From assembly GCA_900548935.1 (NCBI GenBank), contig URMR01000085.1:1-7856 (forward strand): DNA of 7,856 nucleotides, read 5' to 3'. The stretch comes from an uncultured Collinsella sp. Its GTDB lineage: Bacteria > Actinomycetota > Coriobacteriia > Coriobacteriales > Coriobacteriaceae. A model generated the notes under the pieces. It ran no database searches and had not been told where the DNA came from. It was given only the letters and a program-made list of their open reading frames with translations. Below, piece after piece: positions 1 through 7,217 of this stretch. Position numbers and translations under genes: made by a program. The number at the start of each line of letters is the position of its first letter. Position 1 is the stretch's first letter.

Positions 1-2
1 AG

Positions 3-1025
3 CTTCAGCGCATCATCGCTCAGGCGAAGGGCCGTGTCATCATCGCATCGTTCGCCAGCCACATCCATCGCCTGCAGCAGATCTGCGACGCCGCCCGCAA
101 GTGCGGCCGCAAGGTCGTCGTGACCGGTCGCTCCATGCTCACCAACACCCGCGTGGCGCGCGAGCTCGGTTACCTCAACATCGACGATGCCGATATCATC
201 GATGCCTTCGATATCGATAACCTGCCCGACGACAAGATCGTCGTCATGTGCACCGGTTCGCAGGGCGAGCCTCTGTCTGCGCTGTCCCGCATGGCCAACG
301 GCGAGCACAAGACGCTTTCTATCCACGAGGGCGATACCGTTATCCTCTCGGCAACTCCTGTTCCCGGCAACGAGAAGGCCGTCCAGCAGGTCGTCAACAG
401 CCTGGCCAAGCTTGGCTGCGACGTGTGGGATAAGAATCGCGCACTCGTTCATGTCTCGGGCCACGGCAGCCAGGAGGAGCTCAAGCTCCTGATGGCCATG
501 GCCAAGCCCACCTACTTTATGCCGGTTCACGGCGAGGCCGTGCATCTGCGCGCCCATGCCCAGCTGGCTCGCAAGATGGGCATCAAGGACGATCATATCT
601 TTATCCTCGATAACGGCGATACGCTCGAGATGCGCGGCGGTATCGTCAAACGCGGTACGCCCGTCGAGTCCGGCGTCGTCTACGTCGACGGCCTGCGTAT
701 CGGCGATACCGACCCCATCGTCCTGCGCGATCGTCAGAAGCTCGCCAACGACGGTATGGTTACCGCTGTTGCCATCGTCTCGCTCAAGCACAAGAAGATC
801 GAGGCCATCGAGTTCTCGGGCCGCGGCGTCTCGTTTGCCATCGACGACCAGTTCTCCGAGGATGCCTCCGCATCCATTATGAAGACGATCGAGAAGGGCA
901 AGTTCAGCTTCACCAGCAGCGGTTCCGACGCCATTCGCAAGGCCGTGCGTGACTCGCTCTCCAACTTTATCTGGAGCCGTACGCGCACTCGTCCGATGAT
1001 CATCCCGGTCGTCATGGAGGTTTAG
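3..1025 (+). CDS. rnj: Ribonuclease J, C-terminal part (5' end outside window)
   Basis: This is the C-terminal 340 residues of a ribonuclease J, a metallo-beta-lactamase/beta-CASP RNase that acts as a 5'-3' exonuclease and endonuclease in mRNA decay and rRNA maturation in the cytoplasm. The open frame runs in from the left edge at base 3. The GTG at 120 is an internal codon, because the family-typical residues IIASFASHIHRLQQ lie upstream of it. Visible motifs are CTGSQGEPLSAL (bases 246-281), the beta-CASP motif HVSGHGS (450-470) and PVHGE (522-536), whose histidines belong to the active site. The C-terminal domain used in dimerisation follows and ends in PVVMEV. The family is usually about 550-600 residues, so roughly the first 200, including the HxHxDH metal site, are missing. 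The stop lies 1 base before ftsK, so the two are probably co-transcribed. I see no frameshift or odd composition. Confidence 0.95.
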   Translation, partial: LQRIIAQAKGRVIIASFASHIHRLQQICDAARKCGRKVVVTGRSMLTNTRVARELGYLNIDDADIIDAFDIDNLPDDKIVVMCTGSQGEPLSALSRMANGEHKTLSIHEGDTVILSATPVPGNEKAVQQVVNSLAKLGCDVWDKNRALVHVSGHGSQEELKLLMAMAKPTYFMPVHGEAVHLRAHAQLARKMGIKDDHIFILDNGDTLEMRGGIVKRGTPVESGVVYVDGLRIGDTDPIVLRDRQKLANDGMVTAVAIVSLKHKKIEAIEFSGRGVSFAIDDQFSEDASASIMKTIEKGKFSFTSSGSDAIRKAVRDSLSNFIWSRTRTRPMIIPVVMEV

Positions 1026-1029
1026 TTTG
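1016..1029 (+). promoter_or_regulatory. Shine-Dalgarno and TTG start of ftsK inside the rnj 3' end
   Basis: GGAGG at 1016-1020 lies within the last codons of rnj and is 6 bases from TTG at 1027-1029. The strong SD at good spacing, and the absence of a better ATG or GTG nearby in frame, decide the TTG start. The rnj stop TAG (1023-1025) sits between SD and start, an arrangement typical of translational coupling. Confidence 0.75.
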
Positions 1030-3804
1030 GCGCGCGGATCTGCACAAAACGCCAAAGGCAATAAGGCCAACAACCAACCGGCATCTGCTAAGGGTGCCGG
1101 TTCCCATCTGCGTGCCAATAAGGGCCACGAGTCCGAGTTCGATGAGTTCGAGCCCCTGGTCGAGCCTTCGGCCAATCGCGATATCGCCGGCGTGGTCATT
1201 GCCGTTTTGGCGATTGCGTCCTTCATTGCCGTGATTTCCCCGGCAACGGCACCCGTGACAGCTGCGGTTGCCGGTTTCTACCATCTTGGCTTTGGCCTGG
1301 GCGCCTACGTGCTGCCGATCGTCATCTTGCTGTTTGCCGCCACACTCTTTTTGGGTGAGGACTCGCCGCTCAACATTCGCTCGGTTGCGGGCGGTGCCGT
1401 GGTCTTTGTGGCCATTGTTTCCATCCTGTCGCTGATGGTGCCGGGTACGACCGACTCGTGCGACCTTATGTTTACGCCGCAGAACCTTTCCGCGTCGGGC
1501 GGCTACATTGGCGCCTTTATCGCAAGTACCCTGCAAAACGCCCTGGGCAAACCTATTGCCATGGTTGTCTTGCTGGGGCTTGTCGTCGTTGGCCTGGTCA
1601 TTATCGGCTTTTCGGTTGGCGGCGTTTTGCGCTCCGCACGCGATCGCGCTGCCGATTTTGCCGAGCGTCGTCGTGCTGATGTCAATGCGAGTCCGTGGGG
1701 CGATGAAGAGGCCCTGTCGGTACCCGGCGTTGCCCGTCCGCACCTGAGTATTCTGCGTCAGAAGGGTACTGATGCCGCCGTGACCACGGTCATAGGTGGC
1801 GATGTTGATCCTGTTTTGGATGACGACGAGGACGATGACCCGTTTGTCGACGTGTCCGAGGCCGTGGAGGCGGAGCGCGCCAAGACCACGCTGCTGCCGC
1901 ACCGTCATGCCAAGAAGGGCAAGGCCGCTCCCAAGCTCAACACGAGCGAGCCCGACCCGTCTTGGTCCGATAGCGAAATCGAACTCACCGAGGGCGATGA
2001 CGAGGACGACGAGACTCCGCTCGAGACCGCCAAGACAATCTTGCTGCCGCGTCGCCGTTCCAAGGCAGGACAGGTCACCGGACAGTTTTCGATGGAAGAC
2101 GATCCGGACAAGGCTGACGAGTCAGAGCCGCCGTTTGCCGTGAACCCCGTTTCGGCAGCTCCGCAGATCCCCGATTTCCTTAAGCATCCCAAGGTTGCCG
2201 ATGCCTCCAGCTCTACGGCTTCCGCTGCTCCTGTTGCAGCCGGCGATGGGGGAGCGGATGGCACCGTTGCCGATGCCGATGGCGAACAAGAGGATGGCCT
2301 CAAGCTCCCGCCGCTCGAAATCCTTCATGCCAATCCGCAGTCGGCGTCCTCCGCGTCTTCTGATAAGGAGCTGGAACAGACTGCCGAGTCGTTGCAGTCC
2401 ACCTTGCTTGAGTTTGGCCGTAGCGCCCGCGTTGTCGGCTGGATTGCCGGCCCCACGGTCACGACCTTTAAGCTGCAGCCCGGTGAGGGCGAGCGCGTGA
2501 GCAAGATCTCGAGCCTCGAGGACGATATCGCGCTTTCGCTTGCCGCCCAGTCTGTGCGTATTTTTGCGCCGATTCCCGGCACCTCGCTCGTTGGTATCGA
2601 GATTCCCAATCGAAAGCGTCAGAACGTCAACCTGGGCGACGTGCTTCCCTATGTGAAGGGCGGTCCGCTCGAGCTTGCCATCGGTCGCGATGCCGAGGGC
2701 ACGCCGGTTGTCGCCGACCTCGCCAAGATGCCCCACTTGCTGATCGCCGGTACCACCGGTTCGGGTAAGTCGGTCATGATCAACTCCATCATCACGACCT
2801 TGCTCATGCGCGCTCTTCCCGAGGACGTTCGCCTGATCATGGTCGACCCCAAGCGCGTCGAGCTTGCGGGCTATAACGGCCTGCCGCATCTCTACGTGCC
2901 CGTGGTGACCGAGCCCAAGCAGGCGGCCAGTGCGCTGCAGTGGGCCGTGTCCGAGATGGAGCGTCGCCTGAAGGTCTTCGAGCGCCTTAATGTTCGAAAG
3001 ATCTCGACGTATAACGAAAAGCAGGCAGCCGGCGAGTTTGAACACTACGATAATCCGCCGCAAAAGATGCCCTATCTGGTCATCATCATCGACGAGCTTT
3101 CGGACCTGATGATGGTCGCCGGCAAGGATGTCGAGGCCTCGATCGTCCGTATCGCCCAGCTGGGCCGTGCCGCCGGTATCCACCTTATCGTGGCTACGCA
3201 GCGCCCCAGCTCCAACGTGGTGACGGGTCTTATTAAGGCCAACATAACCAACCGTATCGCCTTTAACGTGGCTACGGGCATCGATTCCCGCGTCATTATC
3301 GACCAGATGGGCGCCGAAAAGCTCACCGGTTTGGGCGACATGCTGTTCTCCAAGGTCGACTGGGGCAAGCCCCGCCGTATCCAGGGCTGCTTTGTCTCGG
3401 ACGACGAGATCAACGAGATCGTCGAGTTCGTTAAGTCGCAAAGCGAGCCCGACTATCACGAGGAGATTCTGTCTGCCGTGGCGCCCGCTTCCATGTCTAT
3501 GGCTGGTGGCGGCATTGTTCGCACGGGCGTTGCCGAGCCGCAAGATGACGACCCGCTTATCTGGGAAGCCGCCCATATTGTGGTGGAATCGCAGCTGGGC
3601 TCCACATCTGGCCTGCAACGCCGCCTCAAGGTTGGCTATGCGCGCGCCGGGCGTATTATGGACATGCTGGAAGAAAAGGGTGTCGTCGGCCCGCCCGACG
3701 GTTCCAAGCCGCGCGAGGTCCTGCTGGACGAGGAAGGGCTCGCCGCGCTGGAGTCTGTCGACGCCGAGATGGCACGTGAAGATCGTGAGTTTGGAGGATT
3801 CTGA
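1027..3804 (+). CDS. ftsK: DNA translocase FtsK/SpoIIIE
   Basis: This is a 925-residue septal DNA translocase, which pumps chromosomal DNA through the closing division septum using ATP and helps resolve chromosome dimers. A basic cytoplasmic tail (1-50) precedes an FtsK_4TM membrane domain with hydrophobic segments near 53-70, 90-109, 118-138 and 177-199. A disordered, highly charged linker (about 203-440) follows. The alpha/beta motor domain (about 445-800) shows Walker A GTTGSGKS (575-582), MVDPKRVEL (605-613), Walker B LVIIIDE (684-690) and the family signature IVATQRPSSNVVTG (721-734). The C-terminal gamma winged helix (about 843-905), with LQRRLKVGYARAGRIMD and GSKPREVLL, closely resembles SpoIIIE and reads oriented DNA motifs. 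All key residues are present and the length is normal. The start is TTG with a strong SD. The stop overlaps the next ATG by 1 base (TGATG). The linker carries a duplicated short module, listed separately. Confidence 0.97.
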   Translation: MARGSAQNAKGNKANNQPASAKGAGSHLRANKGHESEFDEFEPLVEPSANRDIAGVVIAVLAIASFIAVISPATAPVTAAVAGFYHLGFGLGAYVLPIVILLFAATLFLGEDSPLNIRSVAGGAVVFVAIVSILSLMVPGTTDSCDLMFTPQNLSASGGYIGAFIASTLQNALGKPIAMVVLLGLVVVGLVIIGFSVGGVLRSARDRAADFAERRRADVNASPWGDEEALSVPGVARPHLSILRQKGTDAAVTTVIGGDVDPVLDDDEDDDPFVDVSEAVEAERAKTTLLPHRHAKKGKAAPKLNTSEPDPSWSDSEIELTEGDDEDDETPLETAKTILLPRRRSKAGQVTGQFSMEDDPDKADESEPPFAVNPVSAAPQIPDFLKHPKVADASSSTASAAPVAAGDGGADGTVADADGEQEDGLKLPPLEILHANPQSASSASSDKELEQTAESLQSTLLEFGRSARVVGWIAGPTVTTFKLQPGEGERVSKISSLEDDIALSLAAQSVRIFAPIPGTSLVGIEIPNRKRQNVNLGDVLPYVKGGPLELAIGRDAEGTPVVADLAKMPHLLIAGTTGSGKSVMINSIITTLLMRALPEDVRLIMVDPKRVELAGYNGLPHLYVPVVTEPKQAASALQWAVSEMERRLKVFERLNVRKISTYNEKQAAGEFEHYDNPPQKMPYLVIIIDELSDLMMVAGKDVEASIVRIAQLGRAAGIHLIVATQRPSSNVVTGLIKANITNRIAFNVATGIDSRVIIDQMGAEKLTGLGDMLFSKVDWGKPRRIQGCFVSDDEINEIVEFVKSQSEPDYHEEILSAVAPASMSMAGGGIVRTGVAEPQDDDPLIWEAAHIVVESQLGSTSGLQRRLKVGYARAGRIMDMLEEKGVVGPPDGSKPREVLLDEEGLAALESVDAEMAREDREFGGF
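1819..1917 (+). repeat. FtsK linker module, copy 1 (acidic run plus AKTTLLPHR)
   Basis: Residues 265-297 of FtsK comprise an acidic run DDDEDDD (265-271), a short spacer, then AKTTLLPHRHAKK (285-297). The same layout recurs about 50 residues later (copy 2). It is protein-level repetition: the DNA of the core blocks differs at several third positions, so it is not a recent duplication. The function is unknown; it lies in the linker between membrane and motor. Confidence 0.6.
1990..2064 (+). repeat. FtsK linker module, copy 2 (acidic run plus AKTILLPRR)
   Basis: Residues 322-346 of FtsK comprise an acidic run EGDDEDDE (322-329) followed by AKTILLPRRRSK (335-346). It shares the core AKTxLLPxRxxK with copy 1. 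Each copy places an acidic patch before a basic patch, which suggests a short linear binding motif, but this is inference only. Confidence 0.6.
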
Positions 3805-3806
3805 TG
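3793..3806 (+). promoter_or_regulatory. Shine-Dalgarno and overlapping TGATG junction of ftsK and the RodZ-like gene
   Basis: GGAGGA at 3793-3798 is 5 bases from ATG at 3804-3806. The ftsK stop TGA occupies 3802-3804, so the two genes share the A at 3804. This supports the ATG at 3804 over the in-frame ATG at 3825 and predicts translational coupling. Confidence 0.75.
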
Positions 3807-5291
3807 GCTGCACGCTTTGGTGACATGCTGCTCGAGCAGCGTCGCCGGATGGGCCTTTCCATCCAGCAGGTCGCCAACACCATCAAAATCAGGCCGCAGA
3901 TCATCGAGTTTTTCGAGACCGGTAACTTTGCTTCGATGCCGCCGCGCGGCTATGCGCAGGGCATGATTTCGAGCTATGCTCGCTTTTTGGGCCTTAATCC
4001 GCGCGAGGTCGTCAATGCTTATTTTGAAGACCTCATGGCATATGAACGCGAGACCTCGCAGCAGGGCGGTCGTTTTCAGGATGCTGCCGGCTACGTTAAC
4101 TCGCGTTCGTCGGTCGATAACGGACGCTTTCTGATGGTTCAGGGAGGACGCTCGACGCGGTACGGCCAGCGTCCTCCGCAGGCTGGTTATATCACCGAGA
4201 CGGGCTCTAGCGAGGAGATTCGTTCTCAGCGAGATCGCTTTCGCAGTACGCCCATGCCGGATGACCGTGCGCTTCCCGCCGCTCGCGGGTTGAGTCGCGA
4301 TCCTCGCGCCGGTTACGGCGACGGAGCCTACTCCGGTCGTGGTTATCGCGGAGTTTCTTCCGGGCGTTCCCGCGGTGGATATGCCGACGCCGATACCACG
4401 CAGGTGACGCCGCGCCTCCGTTCCCAATCGCAGCCTTACGGGCAGCGCTCTTCGGCGCCTCGCTCTGACCAGCGTGGCTATCAGAACCGTGGTGAGCTTG
4501 CGCCGCGTTCGGGCCAGCGTGGCTCGCAGCGCCAGGGCGGCTATCGTGGTCGTCCCGATAGCGGTCGCGGCCGTATGCCGCAGGGGAATGGCCGTGGCGG
4601 CTCCAATCGCGGACGCGGCGGTGGACGTGCTCCTCAGAACAATGGTCTCGATCCGCGCATCATCTACGTCGGCATCGGTGCCGTGGCACTTTTGCTGATT
4701 TTGCTCATCGTGTTCCTCCTGCGTGGCTGCGGCTCTTCTGCACCCGAGCCGACGCCCGAGACGCCCGCGGCCACTAAGACGACGACCAAGAAGTCTTCCA
4801 AGAAGACCGAATCCGTTGACGAGGATGAAGGCACCGACGATGCGACGGATTCTGCCGATTCCGATGCCACCAAGGCGACGGTAAAAAAGGAAGAGGACGA
4901 GGTCATCAAGGTCAAGGTTTCCGTTGCCAAGGGCAAGACCGCCTGGATTGAGGTCAAGGTCGACGGCAAATCGGTCTACGGCGCCCAGGCGACCGGTCCC
5001 TTTGAGCAGGAGTACACGCCTGAGTCCTCGATCGAGATCACCACGTCCAAGCCCTCCGATGTCACGGTTACCAAGAACGGTGAAAAGGTTCGCTATGACA
5101 CCAAGACATCGGGCGTGGCGCGCGTGACCATTACCGTTCCCAAGAAGGAGTCCACAGACTCCAAGGACGGCGAGGGTACCGACGGCACCGATACTGCCGA
5201 CGGCACCGACGCCCAGTCTGCCGACGGCGCCGATGCTCAGTCTGCCGACGGCACCGACACGGCATCCGACGGCCAGGCAGCAAACGATTAG
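3804..5291 (+). CDS. RodZ-like membrane-anchored helix-turn-helix protein with Arg/Gly-rich linker
   Basis: This 495-residue single-pass membrane protein has RodZ architecture. Residues 3-73 form a Cro/CI-like HTH of the HTH_25 type (FGDMLLEQRRRMGLSIQQVA, then RGYAQGMISSYARFLGLNPREVV), which in RodZ contacts the MreB cytoskeleton rather than acting as a classical repressor. Residues 112-283 are a low-complexity region rich in R, G, S, Q and Y, with 12 RG dipeptides between 161 and 272. A transmembrane helix spans about 285-307 (IIYVGIGAVALLLILLIVFLL). Then come a Thr/Lys/Asp/Glu-rich stalk (311-366), a beta-rich domain resembling the RodZ C-terminal domain (DUF4115-like, about 367-445), and a DGTDAQSA-type repeat tail (about 457-490). 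By family topology the N-terminus is cytoplasmic. A RodZ-like gene (ymfM) also sits near spoIIIE and pgsA in Firmicutes. I withhold the symbol because the overall match is architectural and the long RG linker is atypical. Confidence 0.85.
   Translation: MAARFGDMLLEQRRRMGLSIQQVANTIKIRPQIIEFFETGNFASMPPRGYAQGMISSYARFLGLNPREVVNAYFEDLMAYERETSQQGGRFQDAAGYVNSRSSVDNGRFLMVQGGRSTRYGQRPPQAGYITETGSSEEIRSQRDRFRSTPMPDDRALPAARGLSRDPRAGYGDGAYSGRGYRGVSSGRSRGGYADADTTQVTPRLRSQSQPYGQRSSAPRSDQRGYQNRGELAPRSGQRGSQRQGGYRGRPDSGRGRMPQGNGRGGSNRGRGGGRAPQNNGLDPRIIYVGIGAVALLLILLIVFLLRGCGSSAPEPTPETPAATKTTTKKSSKKTESVDEDEGTDDATDSADSDATKATVKKEEDEVIKVKVSVAKGKTAWIEVKVDGKSVYGAQATGPFEQEYTPESSIEITTSKPSDVTVTKNGEKVRYDTKTSGVARVTITVPKKESTDSKDGEGTDGTDTADGTDAQSADGADAQSADGTDTASDGQAAND
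4284..4619 (+). other. Arg/Gly-rich (RG-box-like) low-complexity segment of the RodZ-like protein
   Basis: Residues 161-272 contain 12 RG dipeptides interspersed with Y, S, Q and P, for example YSGRGYRGVSSGRSRGGY and SNRGRGGGR. The composition is strongly basic with almost no hydrophobic residues other than Tyr, so disorder is expected. RG/RGG segments in other proteins often bind RNA or nucleic acid, or drive condensate formation; here that role is inference. The segment lies directly before the membrane helix, so it should face the cytoplasm. Confidence 0.75.
5199..5246 (+). repeat. Tandem 24-base repeat coding DGTDAQSA / DGADAQSA
   Basis: Two adjacent 24-base units (5199-5222 and 5223-5246) encode DGTDAQSA and DGADAQSA. 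They are flanked by partial copies: GTDGTDTA just before and DGTDTASDG after. The repeat is acidic, lies at the extreme C-terminus of the RodZ-like protein and is predicted to be outside the membrane. The copies differ at a few bases, so expansion is not perfectly recent. Confidence 0.7.
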
Positions 5292-5343
5292 TTGACTATT
5301 CGTACGACAGCTACCAAGGCTCCCCGTACCGAAAGGAAAAGCA
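5292..5343 (+). promoter_or_regulatory. 52-base spacer with Shine-Dalgarno for yajQ
   Basis: This is the largest non-coding gap in the window. It contains AAAGGA at 5332-5337, 6 bases from the yajQ ATG at 5344. A TTGACT at 5292-5297 resembles a -35 box, but no acceptable -10 element follows at 16-18 bases, so I do not call a promoter. No stem-loop with a T run is visible, so transcription probably continues through. Confidence 0.6.
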
Positions 5344-5841
5344 ATGGCTAAAGATTCCAGCTTCGACGTTGTGTCCGAGGTCAATATGCAGGAGGTCGAT
5401 AACGCCTTCCAGCAGACCACCCGCGAGATCTCTCAGCGCTATGACCTCAAGGACTCCGGCGCCACCATCGAGCTTTCGAAGGGCGACAAGCTCTTTACGA
5501 TCAATGCCCCGGCCGATTTTGTCTCTAAGCAGATTATTGACGTGATGAGCTCCAAACTCATCAAGCGCGGCATCGACCTCAAGGCTGTCTCCTGGGACGC
5601 GCCGCAGGCGGCTTCGGGCGGTACCGTGCGCGTGCTCGGCCATATCGTCGAAGGCATCGACCAAGCGACCGCCAAGAAGATTAATAAGGACATCAAGGAT
5701 CAAAAGCTCAAGGTCAAGGTGACCATCGAGGCCGATAAGCTGCGCGTTACCTCGGCCTCTAAGGACGCGCTTCAGACGGTGATCCAGTTCCTGCGCGACC
5801 AGGACTACGGCCAGCCGCTGCAGTTTACCAACTACCGCTAA
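5344..5841 (+). CDS. yajQ: YajQ family nucleotide-binding protein
   Basis: This is a 165-residue YajQ (UPF0234) protein of normal length (about 160-165). Family landmarks include SFDVVSEVNMQEVDNAFQQ (6-24), the REISQRYDLK segment (27-36), GIDQATAKKINKDIKDQKLK (about 104-123) and the C-terminal RDQDYGQPLQFTNYR ending. The family has two ferredoxin-like domains. Members bind nucleotides, RNA or cyclic di-GMP in different species: a Xanthomonas YajQ is a cyclic di-GMP effector and the E. coli protein binds nucleotides. The role in this organism is unknown. The gene begins after a 52-base gap and ends 26 bases before rimO. It has its own SD (AAAGGA, 6 bases from ATG). I see no signal peptide or membrane helix, so it should be cytoplasmic. 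Confidence 0.95.
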   Translation: MAKDSSFDVVSEVNMQEVDNAFQQTTREISQRYDLKDSGATIELSKGDKLFTINAPADFVSKQIIDVMSSKLIKRGIDLKAVSWDAPQAASGGTVRVLGHIVEGIDQATAKKINKDIKDQKLKVKVTIEADKLRVTSASKDALQTVIQFLRDQDYGQPLQFTNYR

Positions 5842-5847
5842 TTTACT

Positions 5848-5870
5848 CGAAAGGACCGTTCTCCAACATG
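5848..5870 (+). promoter_or_regulatory. Shine-Dalgarno of rimO with long spacing
   Basis: CGAAAGGA at 5848-5855 is the same 8-mer found before yajQ (5330-5337). Here it lies 12 bases from the ATG at 5868, longer than usual, which may lower initiation. The next in-frame start codon (TTG at 5880) would be still further away, so ATG is kept. Confidence 0.6.
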
Positions 5871-7217
5871 GATACTCCGTTGGGTTCCGTACTCTACATC
5901 ACGCTTGGCTGCGCTAAGAACGAGGTCGATACCGACCGCATGCGTTCGCTGCTGACCGCTGCGGGCTACGAGGAGGCATTCGATCCGCAGGATGCCGATA
6001 TCGCTATCGTCAACACGTGCTCGTTTCTTGCGTCGGCGACGTCCGAGAGCATCGAGACCACGCTCGAGCTCGCTAACGAGGTGCAGGACGGCGTTCGCGC
6101 CTGCCCCATCGTCATGTGCGGTTGCGTGCCGTCTCGTTACGGCGATGACCTGCCCGACGAGCTTCCCGAGGTCGCTGCCTTTGTGAAGGCCGACGAGGAA
6201 GATGGCATCGTGGCGGTCATCGATGGCGTGCTGGGTGTCGAGCGTGAGATTGCAGCCTATATCCCGCAGGTCAAGCGTACCGTCGAGGGTGCTGTTGCCT
6301 ATGTCAAGATTTCCGATGGCTGCAATCGTTTTTGCAGCTTCTGCATGATCCCCTACATCCGCGGTCGCTATCATTCGCGCAATGCCGAAAGCATTATCTC
6401 CGAGGTGCGCGACCTGGTTGCCGGCGGTGTGCGCGAGATCGTTCTGATCGGGCAGGACACGGGTATTTGGGGCACCGACTTTGCCGACGAGGACGTCCCC
6501 GAGGGCTCGCCGCGCAATCTGGCGCAGCTGCTGCGTGCCGTCGCCGAGGCCGTGCGTCCGCACAATGTTTGGGTCCGCGTGCTCTATCTGCAGCCCGAGG
6601 GTATGACCGACGAGCTTATCGAGACGATTCGCGATACGCCCGAGGTGCTGCCCTATATCGATATCCCCGTGCAGCACTGCGACGCGCGCATCCTCAAGGC
6701 CATGCGTCGCTCCGGTTCGCGCCAGGAGCTCGAGGATCTGTTCCGCGACCTTCGTGAGCGCATCCCCGGCATCGTGATTCGCTCTACGGCCATGGTCGGC
6801 TTCCCGACCGAGACTGACGACGAGTTCCGCGACCTTATCGACTTTATGGACACTGTCGGCTTTGACTACACGAGCGTCTTTGCCTACTCGCGTGAGGAAG
6901 GCAGCCTGGCCGCCAAGATGGAGGGTCAGGTCGATGAGGAGGTCAAGCTCGAGCGCGCCCAGGAGGCCATGGACCTGGCCGAGTCGCTCGGTTTTGCCGC
7001 CACGGCAGCCCATGTGGGCGAGCGTGCCCAGGTGATCGTTGATGGCATCGAGGAGACTGAGGACGGCGCCGAGCTGATCGGTCACGCCTGGTTCCAGGCG
7101 CCCGATTCCGATGGCGCGGTGCATCTGGACGCCAGCGAGGCGTCCGTGGGCGATATTCTGACCGTCGAGTTTACCGATAGCTTCTGCTATGAGCTTATCG
7201 GTCATGTTGTGGAGTAG
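5868..7217 (+). CDS. rimO: Ribosomal protein S12 (Asp) methylthiotransferase RimO
   Basis: This 449-residue radical-SAM enzyme adds a methylthio group to the beta-carbon of a conserved aspartate of ribosomal protein S12, using two iron-sulfur clusters and S-adenosylmethionine. The N-terminal UPF0004 domain carries the three cluster cysteines C15 (TLGCAKN), C51 (NTCSF) and C86 (CGCV). The radical-SAM domain has the CxxxCxxC motif at C152, C156 and C159 (GCNRFCSFCMIP). The TRAM domain occupies about 383-447. The segment LIGQDTGIWG favours RimO over its tRNA-modifying relative MiaB, which normally has GQNVNSYG there. GCAKN replaces the more common GCPKN, a conservative change. The length is typical. 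The stop is 9 bases before pgsA, and its final bases form part of the pgsA SD. All catalytic cysteines are intact. Confidence 0.95.
   Translation: MDTPLGSVLYITLGCAKNEVDTDRMRSLLTAAGYEEAFDPQDADIAIVNTCSFLASATSESIETTLELANEVQDGVRACPIVMCGCVPSRYGDDLPDELPEVAAFVKADEEDGIVAVIDGVLGVEREIAAYIPQVKRTVEGAVAYVKISDGCNRFCSFCMIPYIRGRYHSRNAESIISEVRDLVAGGVREIVLIGQDTGIWGTDFADEDVPEGSPRNLAQLLRAVAEAVRPHNVWVRVLYLQPEGMTDELIETIRDTPEVLPYIDIPVQHCDARILKAMRRSGSRQELEDLFRDLRERIPGIVIRSTAMVGFPTETDDEFRDLIDFMDTVGFDYTSVFAYSREEGSLAAKMEGQVDEEVKLERAQEAMDLAESLGFAATAAHVGERAQVIVDGIEETEDGAELIGHAWFQAPDSDGAVHLDASEASVGDILTVEFTDSFCYELIGHVVE

Noticed and set aside
120..122. GTG as the start of the first gene
   Set aside because: RNase J family residues continue in frame upstream to the window edge, so this GTG is an internal valine codon of a truncated gene.
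1012..1908. Minus-strand frame of 298 codons opposite the ftsK 5' part
   Set aside because: It covers the FtsK membrane domain and is rich in Gln, Arg, Gly and Asn from reverse reading. No SD or domain support.
2122..3813. Long open frame of 563 codons on the minus strand opposite ftsK
   Set aside because: The plus-strand frame encodes an unmistakable FtsK. The antisense frame stays open because GC-rich codon use avoids codons that read as stops in reverse. Its product is low-complexity with no recognisable domain.
3804..4030. HTH at the start of the RodZ-like protein as a transcriptional regulator of this operon
   Set aside because: The HTH_25 type fused to a membrane helix and a C-terminal beta domain matches RodZ architecture, where the HTH contacts MreB. 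No operator-like palindrome was seen nearby.
5292..5320. Possible promoter (TTGACT) before yajQ
   Set aside because: No plausible -10 hexamer follows at 16-18 bases; only a -35-like match is present, which is expected by chance at this level.
5292..5343. Possible terminator between the RodZ-like gene and yajQ
   Set aside because: No GC-rich stem followed by a T run can be drawn in this spacer.
3636..5420. Long open frame of 594 codons on the minus strand opposite the RodZ-like gene
   Set aside because: It spans three plus-strand genes, and its product is rich in G, R, L and I repeats that mirror the RG and DGTD coding repeats. It is best explained as a shadow of biased codon use.
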